A stretch of 64,000 bases of DNA from Azolla pinnata (lineage: Eukaryota > Streptophyta > Polypodiopsida > Salviniales > Salviniaceae). Location: assembly GCA_037176905.1 (NCBI GenBank), contig JBBBWG010014334.1:1-64000 (forward strand), in the 5' to 3' direction. Below the pieces are notes generated by a model. The model had not been told where the DNA came from. It was given only the letters and a program-made list of their open reading frames with translations, and did not search any database. Shown here in pieces: positions 36,201-47,325 of this stretch (positions within the stretch are counted from its first letter, which is position 1; every line of letters starts with the position of its first letter). The translations under genes were made by a program, and so were the position numbers.

Positions 36201-37932
36201 CAAAGGATTGATGACTGTTCATGTAATCATTTGAACTGTAAAACATTGTAGTCCTAGTCTGATGGATGTATCCCTACACGTGGGCTGTTCCAGTTTTTCT
36301 CGTGACGTATTGTCTGGAAGAAGCTTGCTCATTCAAGATACCTAAGAAGCCCGTGAATCTCTAATTAAGCTTGGCACTAAGTTTCTTTAAATAGAGAAGT
36401 TTATTCAAGAAAGCAAGATTGATAGCTCTGTTAGTTAATTGGATTGTAATGTTGTAAGACTGAATAATACCAGAAATCTTCTCTATCACACTAGTTACAT
36501 TTTTTTAGTGTTAAGGCTAATATTGCATACCTTTCTAGTGCAGTGCTTTAGAGAAAGCAAAGGCTATGGGGGAGCTGCTCTCCAAAGCCAGGGAACACCT
36601 TTATGAGTGCAAGTCAGTAACAAAGAAATTAAGGGCCATGTTACAAGGTTCCGAAGATCAAACTCGAATCCTTTACAAGCAAAGTGCAGTTCTAAGACAA
36701 CTTGTAGCAAAAACTATACCCAAAGGACTTCACTGCCTGTCAATGCTGCTTATGTCCGAGTACAACTCCCTCCCGAGACATGAGAGAAGCTTTCCAAGGC
36801 AGGAAAATCTTGAGGACCCCAGTCTCTTTCATTATGCTCTATTCTCAGACAATGTAATAGCAGCAGCTGTAGTCGTAAATTCTACAGTTATTAATGCCAA
36901 GGTGCTATAGCTACACCTATCTCATTTCCCGTTACCTGATCACTTGAAAAAAACGTATTGACCAGGTCATTTGCTGTTCTGCAGGATCCAGAGAAACATG
37001 TGTTCCATCTTGTGACTGACAAGTTGAACTATGCAACCATGAGGATGTGGTTCCTGGCCAATCCACCCGGAAATGCTACCATTGAGGTGCAAAACATCGA
37101 TAATTTTACGTGGTTAAATGCGTCTTATTGCCCAGTTCTACGCCAACTCCAGACCCTGCCTATGAAAGATTACTACTTCAAACCAGATCAGCCAGCAACA
37201 TTAGCTGATGCATCATCAAACTTGAAGTACCGGAATCCAAAATATTTGTCTATGTTAAATCATCTACGCTTCTATCTACCAGAAATTTATCCAAAACTGG
37301 ACAAAATCCTCTTTCTTGATGACGACATTGTTGTTCAGCGAGACCTCACAAGGCTGTGGTCCATAGACTTAAATGGAAATGTAAATGGAGCTGTGGAGAC
37401 ATGTGGAGAGAGCTTCCACCGATTTGACAAGTACTTGAACTTTTCAAATCCATTAATAAAGCAAAACTTTGATCTGAATGCATGCGGATGGGCTTATGGA
37501 ATGAATATATTTGATTTGCATCGCTGGAAGGCCCACGATATCACTGGTATTTACCACAAATGGCAAACTCTGGTAAGTGCGTTTTTATTTATTTATTGTA
37601 GTATATTTTCTCATGAGGCCAAATTTGAAACCTGAAATTTATGTTCTCTTTATCAGAATGAGGAAAGGGATCTGTGGAAGTTGGGGACTTTGCCACCTGG
37701 ATTGATCACATTCTACAACCTTACATATCCTTTGGATAAAAGATGGCATGTGCTGGGCTTAGGGTATGATGCGCATATTGAAGCAGAAGATATAGAAAAT
37801 GCAGCTGTTATTCATTACAATGGCAATATGAAACCATGGCTGGAATTGGCGATGGTGCAGTACAAACCATACTGGATGAAGTATTTGGATCACAATCACC
37901 GATTCTTGCAACATTGCAACATTCATTTCTAA
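33294..37932 (+). CDS. GAUT: Galacturonosyltransferase, GAUT1/GAUT4-like (GT8)
   Basis: A Golgi type II membrane enzyme of pectin (homogalacturonan) synthesis that adds alpha-1,4-GalA from UDP-GalA. Eight exons join in phase: 33,294-33,483; 34,905-34,939; 35,051-35,113; 35,436-35,606; 35,692-36,017; 36,544-36,901; 36,985-37,572; 37,657-37,932. They give 668 residues, near the 673 of Arabidopsis GAUT1. Residues about 33-59 form the membrane anchor after a short cytosolic Gln-rich tail, and a variable stem follows to about 150. The GT8 domain begins near residue 382 (DPEKHVFHLVTDKLNYATM). The metal-binding DDD is at 493-495 in KILFLDDDIVVQRDL. Later come NGAVETCGESFHRFDKYLNF and NACGWAYGMNIFDL, and the C-terminal HYNGNMKPW starts at His630. 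MARRERR at about 157-163 falls near where GAUT1 is known to be proteolytically cut. GAUT1 versus GAUT4 identity is not settled. Confidence 0.95.
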
Positions 37933-38412
37933 TGTGCGCATACAGCGTTTGGTTTACATAGCTCGTAGAAAGGATTGCCATTACCCTCATGCCCTTGTAA
38001 GGTCAAAATTTTGTACTCAACATTGACCTTGGGAAGGTCACAAAATATGTTTTGATCAATCGTTCACAGTCTTTGTTCGTGGATCCATAAAAGATGCACA
38101 ATATTCGCCCTATACTCAAACAGAAAATGGATGAAAAATGAATTACCATTGGCCATTGGCTTATTCTTGCTTTTATAAGCGATATATGGTAAGAATCCTT
38201 TTTTCTTCTTTGATTACATGGTGCTTACAGAAAGCTTCTTCATGATATCACAGTGTTATTATGAGCAGTCCAATGCAAGAAGATTGTTGGAAAGCTTTTG
38301 AGTGCTGTGCAGCAGAAAATGTTTGTCAGACAAAATACTACAGATGAAAATGTAAAAGTTGTACATGAAGGAAGATGTGGGAGTAAGGAATGAGCAGATG
38401 TGGTACATGACT

Positions 38413-39013
38413 TTGGTTCCCTCTAAAAGGAAATAGTTAGTGGAAGGAATGATAGCTATGTCCCTTCCAAGAAGATCTAGCGATGAAACCCAAGATCATG
38501 GGAAGCTGAATACAGCCCAAAAGCAGCCTTTTGTCTTGTGAAAGGAATGGTGGAAGAAATGTGGCACTGTAACGGAAATGAATGGCAGAAAAGGATAAAG
38601 CTGTATCGTTTTCGATGCCGAGGATGTGTGCACATGTTGAACAGTCGATGAGTTTGGTTGGTGTTCAGATTGTAGTGTGAGCTGTTGCAGGGGATTAGCA
38701 AAGCAGTCCATGATTTTGGTTCCCTCTTAATGAAATAGCTAGTGGAAGGAATGATACTTATGTCCCTTGAAACACAAAGATCATGGAATGAGTAAAAGAT
38801 GTGATGGAAGAAATGTGTGGCATTGGAAAGGAAATGAATGGGAGAAAAGAAGTAAAGCTGCAATCCTTTTCGACGCCGAGGATGTGCACATGCTGAACAC
38901 TTTGATGAGTTTGGGGGGTGTTCAGATTGTATAAATGCTCTGTTTTTGGGGTCTGGAGGAGAGAGATTAGTGTGAGCTGTGGCAGAGATTGGGATCATCA
39001 ACAAATCAGTCCA
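38413..39013. repeat. Tandem duplication of about 300 bp, two copies
   Basis: Copies at about 38,413-38,712 and 38,716-39,013 share TTGGTTCCCTCT, AAATAGYTAGTGGAAGGAAT, TTTTCGAYGCCGAGGATGTG, GATGAGTTTGG and AGTGTGAGCTGT. Open frames here (longest on the minus strand, 38,477-39,022) are by-products of the duplication. Confidence 0.9.
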
Positions 39014-39497
39014 TTTCTGCACATGGATGAAGAGCCAAGCCTCATGGATGCATTGATTAGCTTCTTTTTCTGAGTATGGAGTTATATCTGAGATTGGGAA
39101 TGGATGTAGATGAAGGTGGTGGAGAAGGGGATGAACATGGCCCTCCGAAACTTTCCTCGAAATCCATGGCCATATCGGGTTGTATCGTTGGGAATGACGA
39201 ATCCGCCGGAAAGAAGAGAAGACTATGGATCAGTGCGTCGAAAACATGTTCAGATCTGACGCTCTGCTATTCTGCGTCGTTTCTCTCTCTTGTTATTGCA
39301 TGCGTACGACAGAACGGGGAATAACGATCAGAACTAAGCAGGCTGGTGATCTGCGTTGATCTCTGCATTAAGCAGCAACACGTTAAGGAGCTCCGGACAC
39401 TCCTACCAACCTTCTATATGTACACAACATGCTAGCTATCATACCCAGAGGCCAACTTGCTCTGATTAGGGCTTGCATGCTAAGGGCCTGCTGACTT

Positions 39498-40115
39498 GAT
39501 CCATCAATCTGGCTCAAAAGCTCTACCTTATTTTTGCATAGAGCTGTACAATACAATACCAAACAATACAATACATTCTCTTGTACACACAGCCCTGACC
39601 CTAACCCTAACCCTAACCCTAACCCTACTACCCCCTCCTATGCTGACAGCGGGTGCTCTCATCAGCTACTTCAAAGCATAGCTACATTTGGGCCAGATAC
39701 AACCTACTGTATCTGGATTCTGGGACACAATCCTTGTTCTGGGCTCGAGCCGTCAAACGCAACGCTAATAACCCTACATACATATATCTAGATACGATCT
39801 TCGTTCTGGCTCGAGAGACTCGATCCATCAAACCAGACTCGAAAACTCTGCCTTATTTTTGCACAGAGCTGATGCAAAACATACAATACAATACAACACA
39901 ACACAACACAATACAATACAATACAATACAATACAATACAATACAATATAATACAATACAATACAATACAACACAATACAAATACAATACAGTACAATAC
40001 AATACAATACAACAATACATACATTCTCTTGTACACACAGACCTGACCCGAACCCTAACCCTAACCCTAACCCTAACCCTAACCCTGCTTCCCCCTCCCA
40101 TGCAGACAGCTGGTG
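39498..40115. repeat. Duplicated 5' flank of PPR gene with (CCCTAA)n and (ATACA)n
   Basis: Two copies begin GATCCATCAA at 39,498 and 39,822. Both continue through CTTATTTTTGCAYAGAGCTG, an ATACA tract, ACATTCTCTTGTACACACAG, a telomere-like CCCTAA run (39,599-39,627 and 40,053-40,086), then CCCCCTCCYATG. In the right copy the ATACA tract is expanded to about 140 bp (39,881-40,020). Its final ATG is close to the PPR start codon. In the left copy the matching ATG (39,640) opens only a few codons. Confidence 0.9.
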
Positions 40116-40120
40116 CCTCC

Positions 40121-42766
40121 ATGGCCAAACCGACGAGCGGGACTTCCTCCCAGCCGCTGCAGAGCCGTCGTGATCGAGCCATGGTGCGAAGGAAGGATCT
40201 TCCTCCCCTCTTAGACATGGTCACCAAGTGCGGGACTCGGAAGGACCTCCTCCACCTCAGACGGATGCACGCCGCCATGAGCCCTTCCATCTTGCAGGAG
40301 GTTTGCGTCTCCAACGCCCTCATCCGAGCCTACGGCCGATGCGGTGCGGGTGGGTTGATGGAGGCTCGGAATCTTTTCGATCGCCTCCCGCGCCGGACCG
40401 TCGTCTCTTGGAATGCGCTGATCGCTGGATATGTTGACCATGGCTGGTATGCCCAAGCTCTGGAATGTTTCAGACAGATGGAGGTGGAAGCGGAGGAGCA
40501 GGGAACGATCTCTCCCAGTGAGCACACATATGTTTCCGTCCTAAAAGCTTGTGCCCACCTTGGATCGCATGAGATCGGAGAAGAAATCCATGGCAAGGCA
40601 AAGGATCGAGGGTTGCTGAACAACAATGTTGTCCTTGGCACGGCGCTGATCGACATGTATGCGAAATGTGGTTTGATCCAAAAGGCACACAAAGTGCTCG
40701 ATGCGCTTCCGCTTCGAACTGTTGTTTCGTGGAGCGCGCTTATATCTGGATATGCCAATCAAGGGCTTGGCCACGAAGCTGTTAGATGTTATCGACAGAT
40801 GCTGGACGAGGGAGTCTCTCCCAATGTTGTCACGTATGTTTGTGTCCTGAAGGCTTGTTCCGCCATAGGGTCTCTTGAGATTGGGGAAGGCATTCATGCC
40901 AAGGTGAGAGAGGAAGGGCTATTGAAAAGCAATGCTCAGCTTGGTACTGCATTAGTTGATATGTATGCGAAATGCGGTGCCCTTCAGATCGCACATAGTG
41001 TGTTCGAGGAGCTTCCGAATCATGATGTTGTGGCATGGAGTGTTCTTATAGCTGGATATGTGGAGCATGGTTTGAATGACCAGGCTTTTAAGATCTTCAA
41101 GCGAATGGAGGCGGAACGAATTGCTCCGGATGCAGTGACATTTGCGTGCATCTTGAAAGCTTGTGCTACCGTGAGATCTCTTGAGATTGGGGAAGAAATA
41201 CATGCCAAAGTGAGGAAGCAAAGCTTACTGAAGAAGAGCATTGTAGTTGGAAATGCACTGATTGATATGTATGCCAAATGTGGTGCACTACAGAGAGCAC
41301 ATGAGGTATTCGATGAGCTTCCACAGAGGGATGTCGCCTCATGGACTATCCTTATAGCTGGATATGCCAACAATGGGCTTGGTCACGAGGCTGTTCACCT
41401 CTTGAAGCAGATGGAAGATGAGAAAATCTCTCCAAATGCATGGACGTATTCCTGTGTCTTAAATGCTTGCGTTATTGTAGGATCCTTTGAGATTGGGGTT
41501 GCAATCCATGACAAGATAAGAGAGCAAGGATTATTAAAGGATAGTATTGTTCTTGGAAATGCACTAATCAACATGTATAGCAAATTTGGTGCAGTTCAAA
41601 AAGCAGAACAAGTGTTTAGTGAACTTCCACATCAGGATGTTGTGTCATGGAATGTTCTTATAGCTGGCTATATTGAGAATGGGCTCAGTGATCAGGCTAT
41701 CAAACGTTTCAAGCAGATGGATGTTGAGGGAGTCCTCTCAGATGCCATTACTTATGCTTGTATTCTAAATGCTTGTGCTGCCACAGTTTCTCTTGAGATT
41801 GGGAAGGAAGTACATGCCAGGTTGATCAAGGAGGGATTATTAGAAAAGAATATTGTACTTGGAACTGCATTAATCAATATGTATGTGAAATGTTCTGCCT
41901 TTGAAAGGGCATGTGAAGTTTTTGACGAGCTTCCGAACCGGGACCCTGTATCATGGAATGCACTTCTAGATGGATATATCGAGAATGGACGTGGTGATGA
42001 AGCTGTTAAATGCTTCAAAAAAATGGAGGTCGAGGGGGTCTTCCCTGATGAGCTGACATATGTTTCCACATTAAAAGCTTGTGCTGGTATAGGATCTCTT
42101 GAGGTTGGGGATGAAATACTCAGCAAGGTCATGGAGCAACCAAATTTACAGAGGAACATTGCAGTTGCCACTGCATTAATTGATATGTTTGCCAAGTGTG
42201 GTGCACTGCAAAAAGCAAGGAAAGTGTTCGATGGACTTCCACAACGGGATGTTGTGTCATGGAATGTGCTTATAGCTGGATATGCACAATTTGGTCAAGT
42301 ACACATGGTTTTCCATGCATTCAAAAGAATGAGATCAGAAGGCATTGAGCCAAATCTACTTACCTTTCTCGCTCTGCTGAATGCATGCTCCCATGCTGCT
42401 TTGTTAAATCAGGGAGAGAAGCTTTTTTATGAAATGATTGTTCTGTATAACATTACACCAATAGTTGAGCACTATACTTGCATGGTTGATCTATTTGGTC
42501 GTGCAGGAGTGTTTAACAAAGCGAATCAGTTTCTGATTGATGATGTATCGACTTTGTTAGCGTTTCTAAGTGCTTGTCAAAAATGGGGGAAAGTTGAGCT
42601 TGGGAGTTTGGCATTCGAGAAAATCATGCAATTAGATGAGATGTGTGCTGCTGCATATGTCTGTATGGCGAATATATGTGCATCTGCTTCCATGCACAGA
42701 GATGCACACAAGACTCGATCTTTGGAAGTAAAAAATAGAAGTTCTCTCGTTTATGTTGGTGCATGA
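40121..42766 (+). CDS. PLS-class PPR protein, seven units, short E-like end
   Basis: PPR proteins of this class bind organellar RNA in a sequence-specific way, often for C-to-U or U-to-C editing. The single exon gives 881 residues from ATG 40,121 (MAKPTSG; G at +4). An in-frame ATG at 40,100 and an open frame back to 39,653 run through CCCTAA and ATACA repeats and are not accepted as coding. Seven consecutive units of about 101 residues follow, each with NALIDMYAKCG, VVSWNALIAGY and TYVCVLKACA-like landmarks. The end is HYTCMVDLFGRAGVFNKANQ, then LLAFLSACQKWGKVELGSLA and AAAYVCMANI, an E-type tail that stops early, and there is no DYW deaminase. The remaining 30 residues are not family-like. 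The unusually similar units suggest recent internal duplication. Target and organelle are unknown; a clear transit peptide is not obvious. Confidence 0.92.
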   Translation: MAKPTSGTSSQPLQSRRDRAMVRRKDLPPLLDMVTKCGTRKDLLHLRRMHAAMSPSILQEVCVSNALIRAYGRCGAGGLMEARNLFDRLPRRTVVSWNALIAGYVDHGWYAQALECFRQMEVEAEEQGTISPSEHTYVSVLKACAHLGSHEIGEEIHGKAKDRGLLNNNVVLGTALIDMYAKCGLIQKAHKVLDALPLRTVVSWSALISGYANQGLGHEAVRCYRQMLDEGVSPNVVTYVCVLKACSAIGSLEIGEGIHAKVREEGLLKSNAQLGTALVDMYAKCGALQIAHSVFEELPNHDVVAWSVLIAGYVEHGLNDQAFKIFKRMEAERIAPDAVTFACILKACATVRSLEIGEEIHAKVRKQSLLKKSIVVGNALIDMYAKCGALQRAHEVFDELPQRDVASWTILIAGYANNGLGHEAVHLLKQMEDEKISPNAWTYSCVLNACVIVGSFEIGVAIHDKIREQGLLKDSIVLGNALINMYSKFGAVQKAEQVFSELPHQDVVSWNVLIAGYIENGLSDQAIKRFKQMDVEGVLSDAITYACILNACAATVSLEIGKEVHARLIKEGLLEKNIVLGTALINMYVKCSAFERACEVFDELPNRDPVSWNALLDGYIENGRGDEAVKCFKKMEVEGVFPDELTYVSTLKACAGIGSLEVGDEILSKVMEQPNLQRNIAVATALIDMFAKCGALQKARKVFDGLPQRDVVSWNVLIAGYAQFGQVHMVFHAFKRMRSEGIEPNLLTFLALLNACSHAALLNQGEKLFYEMIVLYNITPIVEHYTCMVDLFGRAGVFNKANQFLIDDVSTLLAFLSACQKWGKVELGSLAFEKIMQLDEMCAAAYVCMANICASASMHRDAHKTRSLEVKNRSSLVYVGA

Positions 42767-44468
42767 AGGTAGTCTCAAAGCAAATCCCTTGCTAGTCACA
42801 CATTTTAAACAAGCATTTATCCTGTCATCAGTGATGGTAAATGTTGCGAGTTTAGATGTGACACTCACAATGATGAGTTCTGAATGCTGAGAATGGTTTG
42901 GGAACGGAAAAAGCTCATGGCTGGAATAGCATGCATCATTCAAGAATTCATCATAAAACTTTGGTATGTTCTCAAGATTGCACTATTATTGTAAATGGCA
43001 AATAAAGTTTGGGCTTGTCAAATTAACAGCTCAATAAAAAGATCGTATTGATCTTTTCTAGACGGGGTATAAGTACCTCTTATGTCAATAATATAAAAGT
43101 TCACTGTTAAGATGATTGTTAAATGTGCAGGATGAGATGAAGCATCTCAAACACGCAAATCAAGCTGTGTTGATGATGCGAGTTTACATTAGTTAAGACA
43201 TCTGGAACAATCTTATGGATTTTGTTGAAACGATAATGATCAAATGATGTTATTAGCCTTACAAATCCAACACATTTTCTTGCATTAGATTTTAGTCAAT
43301 TGTTAGATTCGTGGCGTACATCCACATCAATTTTATGATGAGACCTTATAAATGCAAACTGTATGCAACTGCAGCTGATCTAGTATTAGTGACACATTGG
43401 TAAATCGGTTCCACTTAATGATTTGAAAATTGATTGAACGATGATTGAATAGTGCAAGCATTATGTAGATGATATATCAATTATGTTGCAAATAAGTGTG
43501 ACAGTGTGGAAGCTGTAAATTATTTGGATTATAAACTAGGTTACATTGCACCTACAATCTTTGATGAATCCAATGCATTACACATGTCATTGCATGACTT
43601 TTGTGAATGGATCATATATTTCTGTTCAAAAGAAAAAGAAACCGAGGTTTTAAATGAATTGTTGGTAGATTGCACTATGGGCCCTCCACATAAAATTAAG
43701 AATCATTGAATTGATATTAATGGCTTCCGTGTAATATTACCCAAATTTGATTGACTAACCTAGAAACATCATACAACATGTGTGTATATTTCTGAGCTTA
43801 TAGGTCACTTCTACTGCCCATCATGTGAAGGTGTTTCCTTTCAACTTATGCACATCCCAAAACTGTGGGAAGACATGATTGCGCATGTTGCACAGAATTG
43901 CATAGAAAAACTTCTAACATTGATTGCTCTTGTTGCACAGTAACCAGTTGCAATCCTTATTGGGTCTCTTGCGACGCTACCCCTACACTCAGCAGATGAG
44001 ATAATGTTTATCCAGGGCCAGTGATACATGTGTCTGTCTCTATGACATGGCTTATACTGTGCAGTTCTAAGAATTGATTGCGTCAAAGTATTTTGGCCAT
44101 GAAGAAGGGTCAGTTATCTCATATTGAAGGAAACAGCAAGACTCTCAACTGCGCCATCGAGGATATCAAATTATAAAGAAGCTTGCGGCTGATTGAAGTG
44201 ATCTGCATAGCAGATGTAGCTGAATCTGCTTCTTGTTTGATAGCGAATCCATCTTCATGCAAGGTGATCGCATATTTTCATCATGGCAATGCCAGATTTT
44301 TGACCTTCTCCTAATATGAAGATGTTACTGTACTTTGCATACCGTCACTCTTCTTTCACAAAGGCTTTTATCTCGCATTAAACACACTGTGGAATTTGTA
44401 ATGACCAGTAGCCCCATGCATGTTTTCTATGAATTACATGTATCCATGAAATTCCAAACGTTTCCTGT
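42767..44468. other. Space between convergent PPR genes, nothing recognised
   Basis: AT-rich, with only short open frames (for example 43,506-43,709) that match no known family. It contains the 3' ends of both PPR genes. Confidence 0.5.
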
Positions 44469-47279
44469 TCATGTTTGAATGGCAACACTGAGTATATTTT
44501 GCATTGAGACATAAGCAGCTGCACAATCCTGATCCAATTGTATTATTTTCTCAATCGCCAGTTTCCCGAGATCAACCTCCTCCCATGTCCGACAGGCACC
44601 CAGAAAGGCCAACAACATCGTCACATCATCAAGCAAAAAACATTTAGCCTTCTGAAAATTTCCTGCACGGGCAAATAAGTCAACCATGCAAGTATGGTGC
44701 TCCACCGTAGGCATGAGACCATAGAATACAATCATGTCATGAAAGAGCTTTTCTCCCTGCTCCAATAGGCCTCCATGATTGCACGCATTCAGCAAAACTA
44801 CAAACGTAACCAGATTTGGTTGAACACCTTGCGCCCTCATCCTTCTGAATGCGTCCATAACTGCATGCACCTGACCTAATTGTGCATATCCATTTATGAG
44901 AGCATTCCACGACACCACGTCCTGCAGTGGGAGCTCAACAAAGACTTGATGTGCCTTTTTGAGCATGCCACATTTAGCATACATATCGATTAACGTATTT
45001 CCAAGCATGATACTGTTCTCCAATAACCCTTGTGTTCTTATCTTGGCATGTATTTCTTCCCCAATCTCAAGAGATCCTATTAAAGCGCAAGCTTTCAATA
45101 GACAGATATAGGTCACAGCATTTGGATAAACTCCCTCGTCCTCCATTTTTCTAAAGCATTTGATAGCTTCATGACCAAGCCCGTGCTCCACATATCCATC
45201 TATAAGCGTACTCCATGTCACAACATCCCGCTCTGTAAGCTCCTCACAGACCTCGTGTGCCTTTTTAAACATATTACATTTTCCATACATATTGATTAAA
45301 GCATTGCCGAGTGTGACGTTCTTCTTCAGTAATCCTTTCACTCTTAGGTTCACATGTAATTTTTCCCCAATCTCAAGACACCTGGTGTTAGCACAGGATC
45401 TTAAAATAGAAACGTATGTCACTATGCTCGGAGCGACTCCCTCATCCTCCATTTGTCTGAAGCATTGCAGGGCTTGAGCATGAAGACCATGCTCGACGTA
45501 TCCAGCTATAAGAACATTCCAGGAAACAACACCACGCCGTGAAAGGCGATCAAAAAGCTCTTGTGCCTCTGATAAAGCACCACATTTACCATATGTTCGG
45601 ATGAGAGCATTAGCGACATAACTGTCCTTTGAGATCCAATGTTTCATATCGGCATGCACTCTTCTAGCCTTTTGAAGATCTTTCTCTCTGCCACATGTCT
45701 TTATGGTTTCTAAAATATCAAGATATTTCTCTTTTCCGTTGATCTTTGTACCATTTCCAGACCCCGATACTCTCATCCATTTTGGACATGACATGTCATG
45801 AATCAAAAAGCACTTGGCCTTGTCGAATTCTCCAGCACTGTTACATAGATCAACCATGCAGCTATAATGCTCTGTTGTCGGGATAAGGCCATACAGTAAA
45901 ACCATATCTCGAAAGAAATTTTCTCCCTGCTCTAGCAAACCTGCATGACTACACGTATCCAGGATAAAAAGGAATGTAACCGAGTTTGGATGAATACCAT
46001 CTGCTCTCATCTTTCTGAAGGAGTCCAATACCATATCCGATCGATCTAGTTGTGCATACGCTGCTATGAGTGAATTCCACATCACAACATCCCGTTCTGG
46101 AAGGTCTTCGAATATTTGACACGCTCTTTGAAATGCACCACATTTTATATACATATCATGCAACGTAGTGCCGAGCACCACATCGTTCCTTAATAGTCCT
46201 TGCTCTTCTATCTTGGCATGTATTTCTTCGCCAATCTCGAGGGATCCAATGGAAGCACAAGCTCTCAAAATACAAGAATAAGTTACAGGATCAGGAGAGA
46301 CGCATTCATCCTCCATTTGTCTAAAGTATTTGATTGCTTCGTCTCCAAAACCATCGTCAACATATCCAGCTATAAGTGAGTTCCATGAGACAACATCCCG
46401 ATGTGGAAGCTCAGCAAACACCTTCTGTGCTCTATGAAGATCACCACACTTGGCATACATATCAACTACTGCATTGCCAAGCACGATATCACTCTTCAGT
46501 AACCCTTGCTTTCTCACCTTTCCATATATTTCCTCCCCCATCCCAACAGATCGCACGGCACCACAGGCTTTCAATACGGAAATAAACGTCACAGCATTGG
46601 GAGCGACGGCCGATTCCTCCATCTGTTTAAAACATTTAATGGCTTCATCGCCGAGCCCATGCTCTGCATACCCGGCGATAAGAGCAGTCCACGACACAAC
46701 ATCGTGCTGAGGAAGTTCGACAAACACTTGATGCGCTCTGTCCAAAGCCCCGCATTTAGCATACATGCTCACCAATGCATTCGCAAGCACGCGATTCTTC
46801 TGGAATAATCCTTGCTCTGTCACCTTAGCATGAATCTGCTCCCCGATCTCGAGGCATCTCGAGGCGGCGCACGCCTTGAGAACAGAGACATAAGTGACCA
46901 CGCTCGGAGCGGCTCTCCTCTCGGCCGCCGCTGCCGATTGCATCTGCGCGAAGCACGCGAGAGCTTGATGGTGATGGCCACGGTCGACGTAGCCGGCGAT
47001 GAGGGAGTTCCACGATGCGACGGTGGGGCGCGGAAGGAGATCGAAGAGCTGCCGAGCCTCGGGCAGGGCACCGCAGCTGCCATAGGCCCGGATGAGGGCA
47101 TTGGCGATGTGGATGTAGCGGGAGATGGAGGGCTCGAACTGCGAATGGATTCTCCTGGCATTCATCAGGTCCTTCTCTGCTCCGCAACGCTTCAGCATGG
47201 CGAGGAGATGGGTGTGGGCGATCTCCCTGTTGGGGAGGCATCCTGCAGGAAGCGGATCCGCTGCTGTGCCCGACTTCAT
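44469..47279 (-). CDS. Double PPR protein: two PLS modules fused in one frame
   Basis: One exon of 936 residues on the minus strand. Module 1 (about 1-500) starts MKSGTAADPLPAGC, has a leader like that of the neighbouring PPR gene (LLAMLKRCGAEKDLMNARRI), four 101-residue units and HYSCMVDLCNSAGEFDKAKC. It breaks off after FLIHDM, where the E-type tail should follow. After a short linker (MRVSGSGNGTKINGKEK; Met502 lies at 45,776) a second complete leader begins, YLDILETIKTCGREKDLQKA. Three more units and a normal E-like tail follow (LLAFLGACRTWEEVDLGKLA, then CAAAYVSMQNI). No DYW domain is present. Role by family: organellar RNA binding. It could be a true fusion protein, two genes separated by a promoter inside the frame, or an unspliced linker. 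The 5' flank is a 1-kb TG/CA/ATGC tract. Confidence 0.9.
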   Translation of the reverse strand: MKSGTAADPLPAGCLPNREIAHTHLLAMLKRCGAEKDLMNARRIHSQFEPSISRYIHIANALIRAYGSCGALPEARQLFDLLPRPTVASWNSLIAGYVDRGHHHQALACFAQMQSAAAAERRAAPSVVTYVSVLKACAASRCLEIGEQIHAKVTEQGLFQKNRVLANALVSMYAKCGALDRAHQVFVELPQHDVVSWTALIAGYAEHGLGDEAIKCFKQMEESAVAPNAVTFISVLKACGAVRSVGMGEEIYGKVRKQGLLKSDIVLGNAVVDMYAKCGDLHRAQKVFAELPHRDVVSWNSLIAGYVDDGFGDEAIKYFRQMEDECVSPDPVTYSCILRACASIGSLEIGEEIHAKIEEQGLLRNDVVLGTTLHDMYIKCGAFQRACQIFEDLPERDVVMWNSLIAAYAQLDRSDMVLDSFRKMRADGIHPNSVTFLFILDTCSHAGLLEQGENFFRDMVLLYGLIPTTEHYSCMVDLCNSAGEFDKAKCFLIHDMSCPKWMRVSGSGNGTKINGKEKYLDILETIKTCGREKDLQKARRVHADMKHWISKDSYVANALIRTYGKCGALSEAQELFDRLSRRGVVSWNVLIAGYVEHGLHAQALQCFRQMEDEGVAPSIVTYVSILRSCANTRCLEIGEKLHVNLRVKGLLKKNVTLGNALINMYGKCNMFKKAHEVCEELTERDVVTWSTLIDGYVEHGLGHEAIKCFRKMEDEGVYPNAVTYICLLKACALIGSLEIGEEIHAKIRTQGLLENSIMLGNTLIDMYAKCGMLKKAHQVFVELPLQDVVSWNALINGYAQLGQVHAVMDAFRRMRAQGVQPNLVTFVVLLNACNHGGLLEQGEKLFHDMIVFYGLMPTVEHHTCMVDLFARAGNFQKAKCFLLDDVTMLLAFLGACRTWEEVDLGKLAIEKIIQLDQDCAAAYVSMQNILSVAIQT

Positions 47280-47325
47280 CCCCTTCCTCAGGGACTACTC
47301 TCCCGGAACCAAGAATCTGCTGTTC

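Noticed and set aside
38477-39022. 181-residue minus-strand frame with internal repeat
   Set aside because: The internal similarity comes from a 300-bp DNA duplication. The residues match nothing known, and two overlapping frames are equally open.
39653-40120. N-terminal extension of the plus-strand PPR frame by about 156 residues
   Set aside because: It translates ATACA (QYNTI) and CCCTAA (LTLTL) repeats and has no PPR or targeting features. The downstream ATG at 40,121 is in good context.
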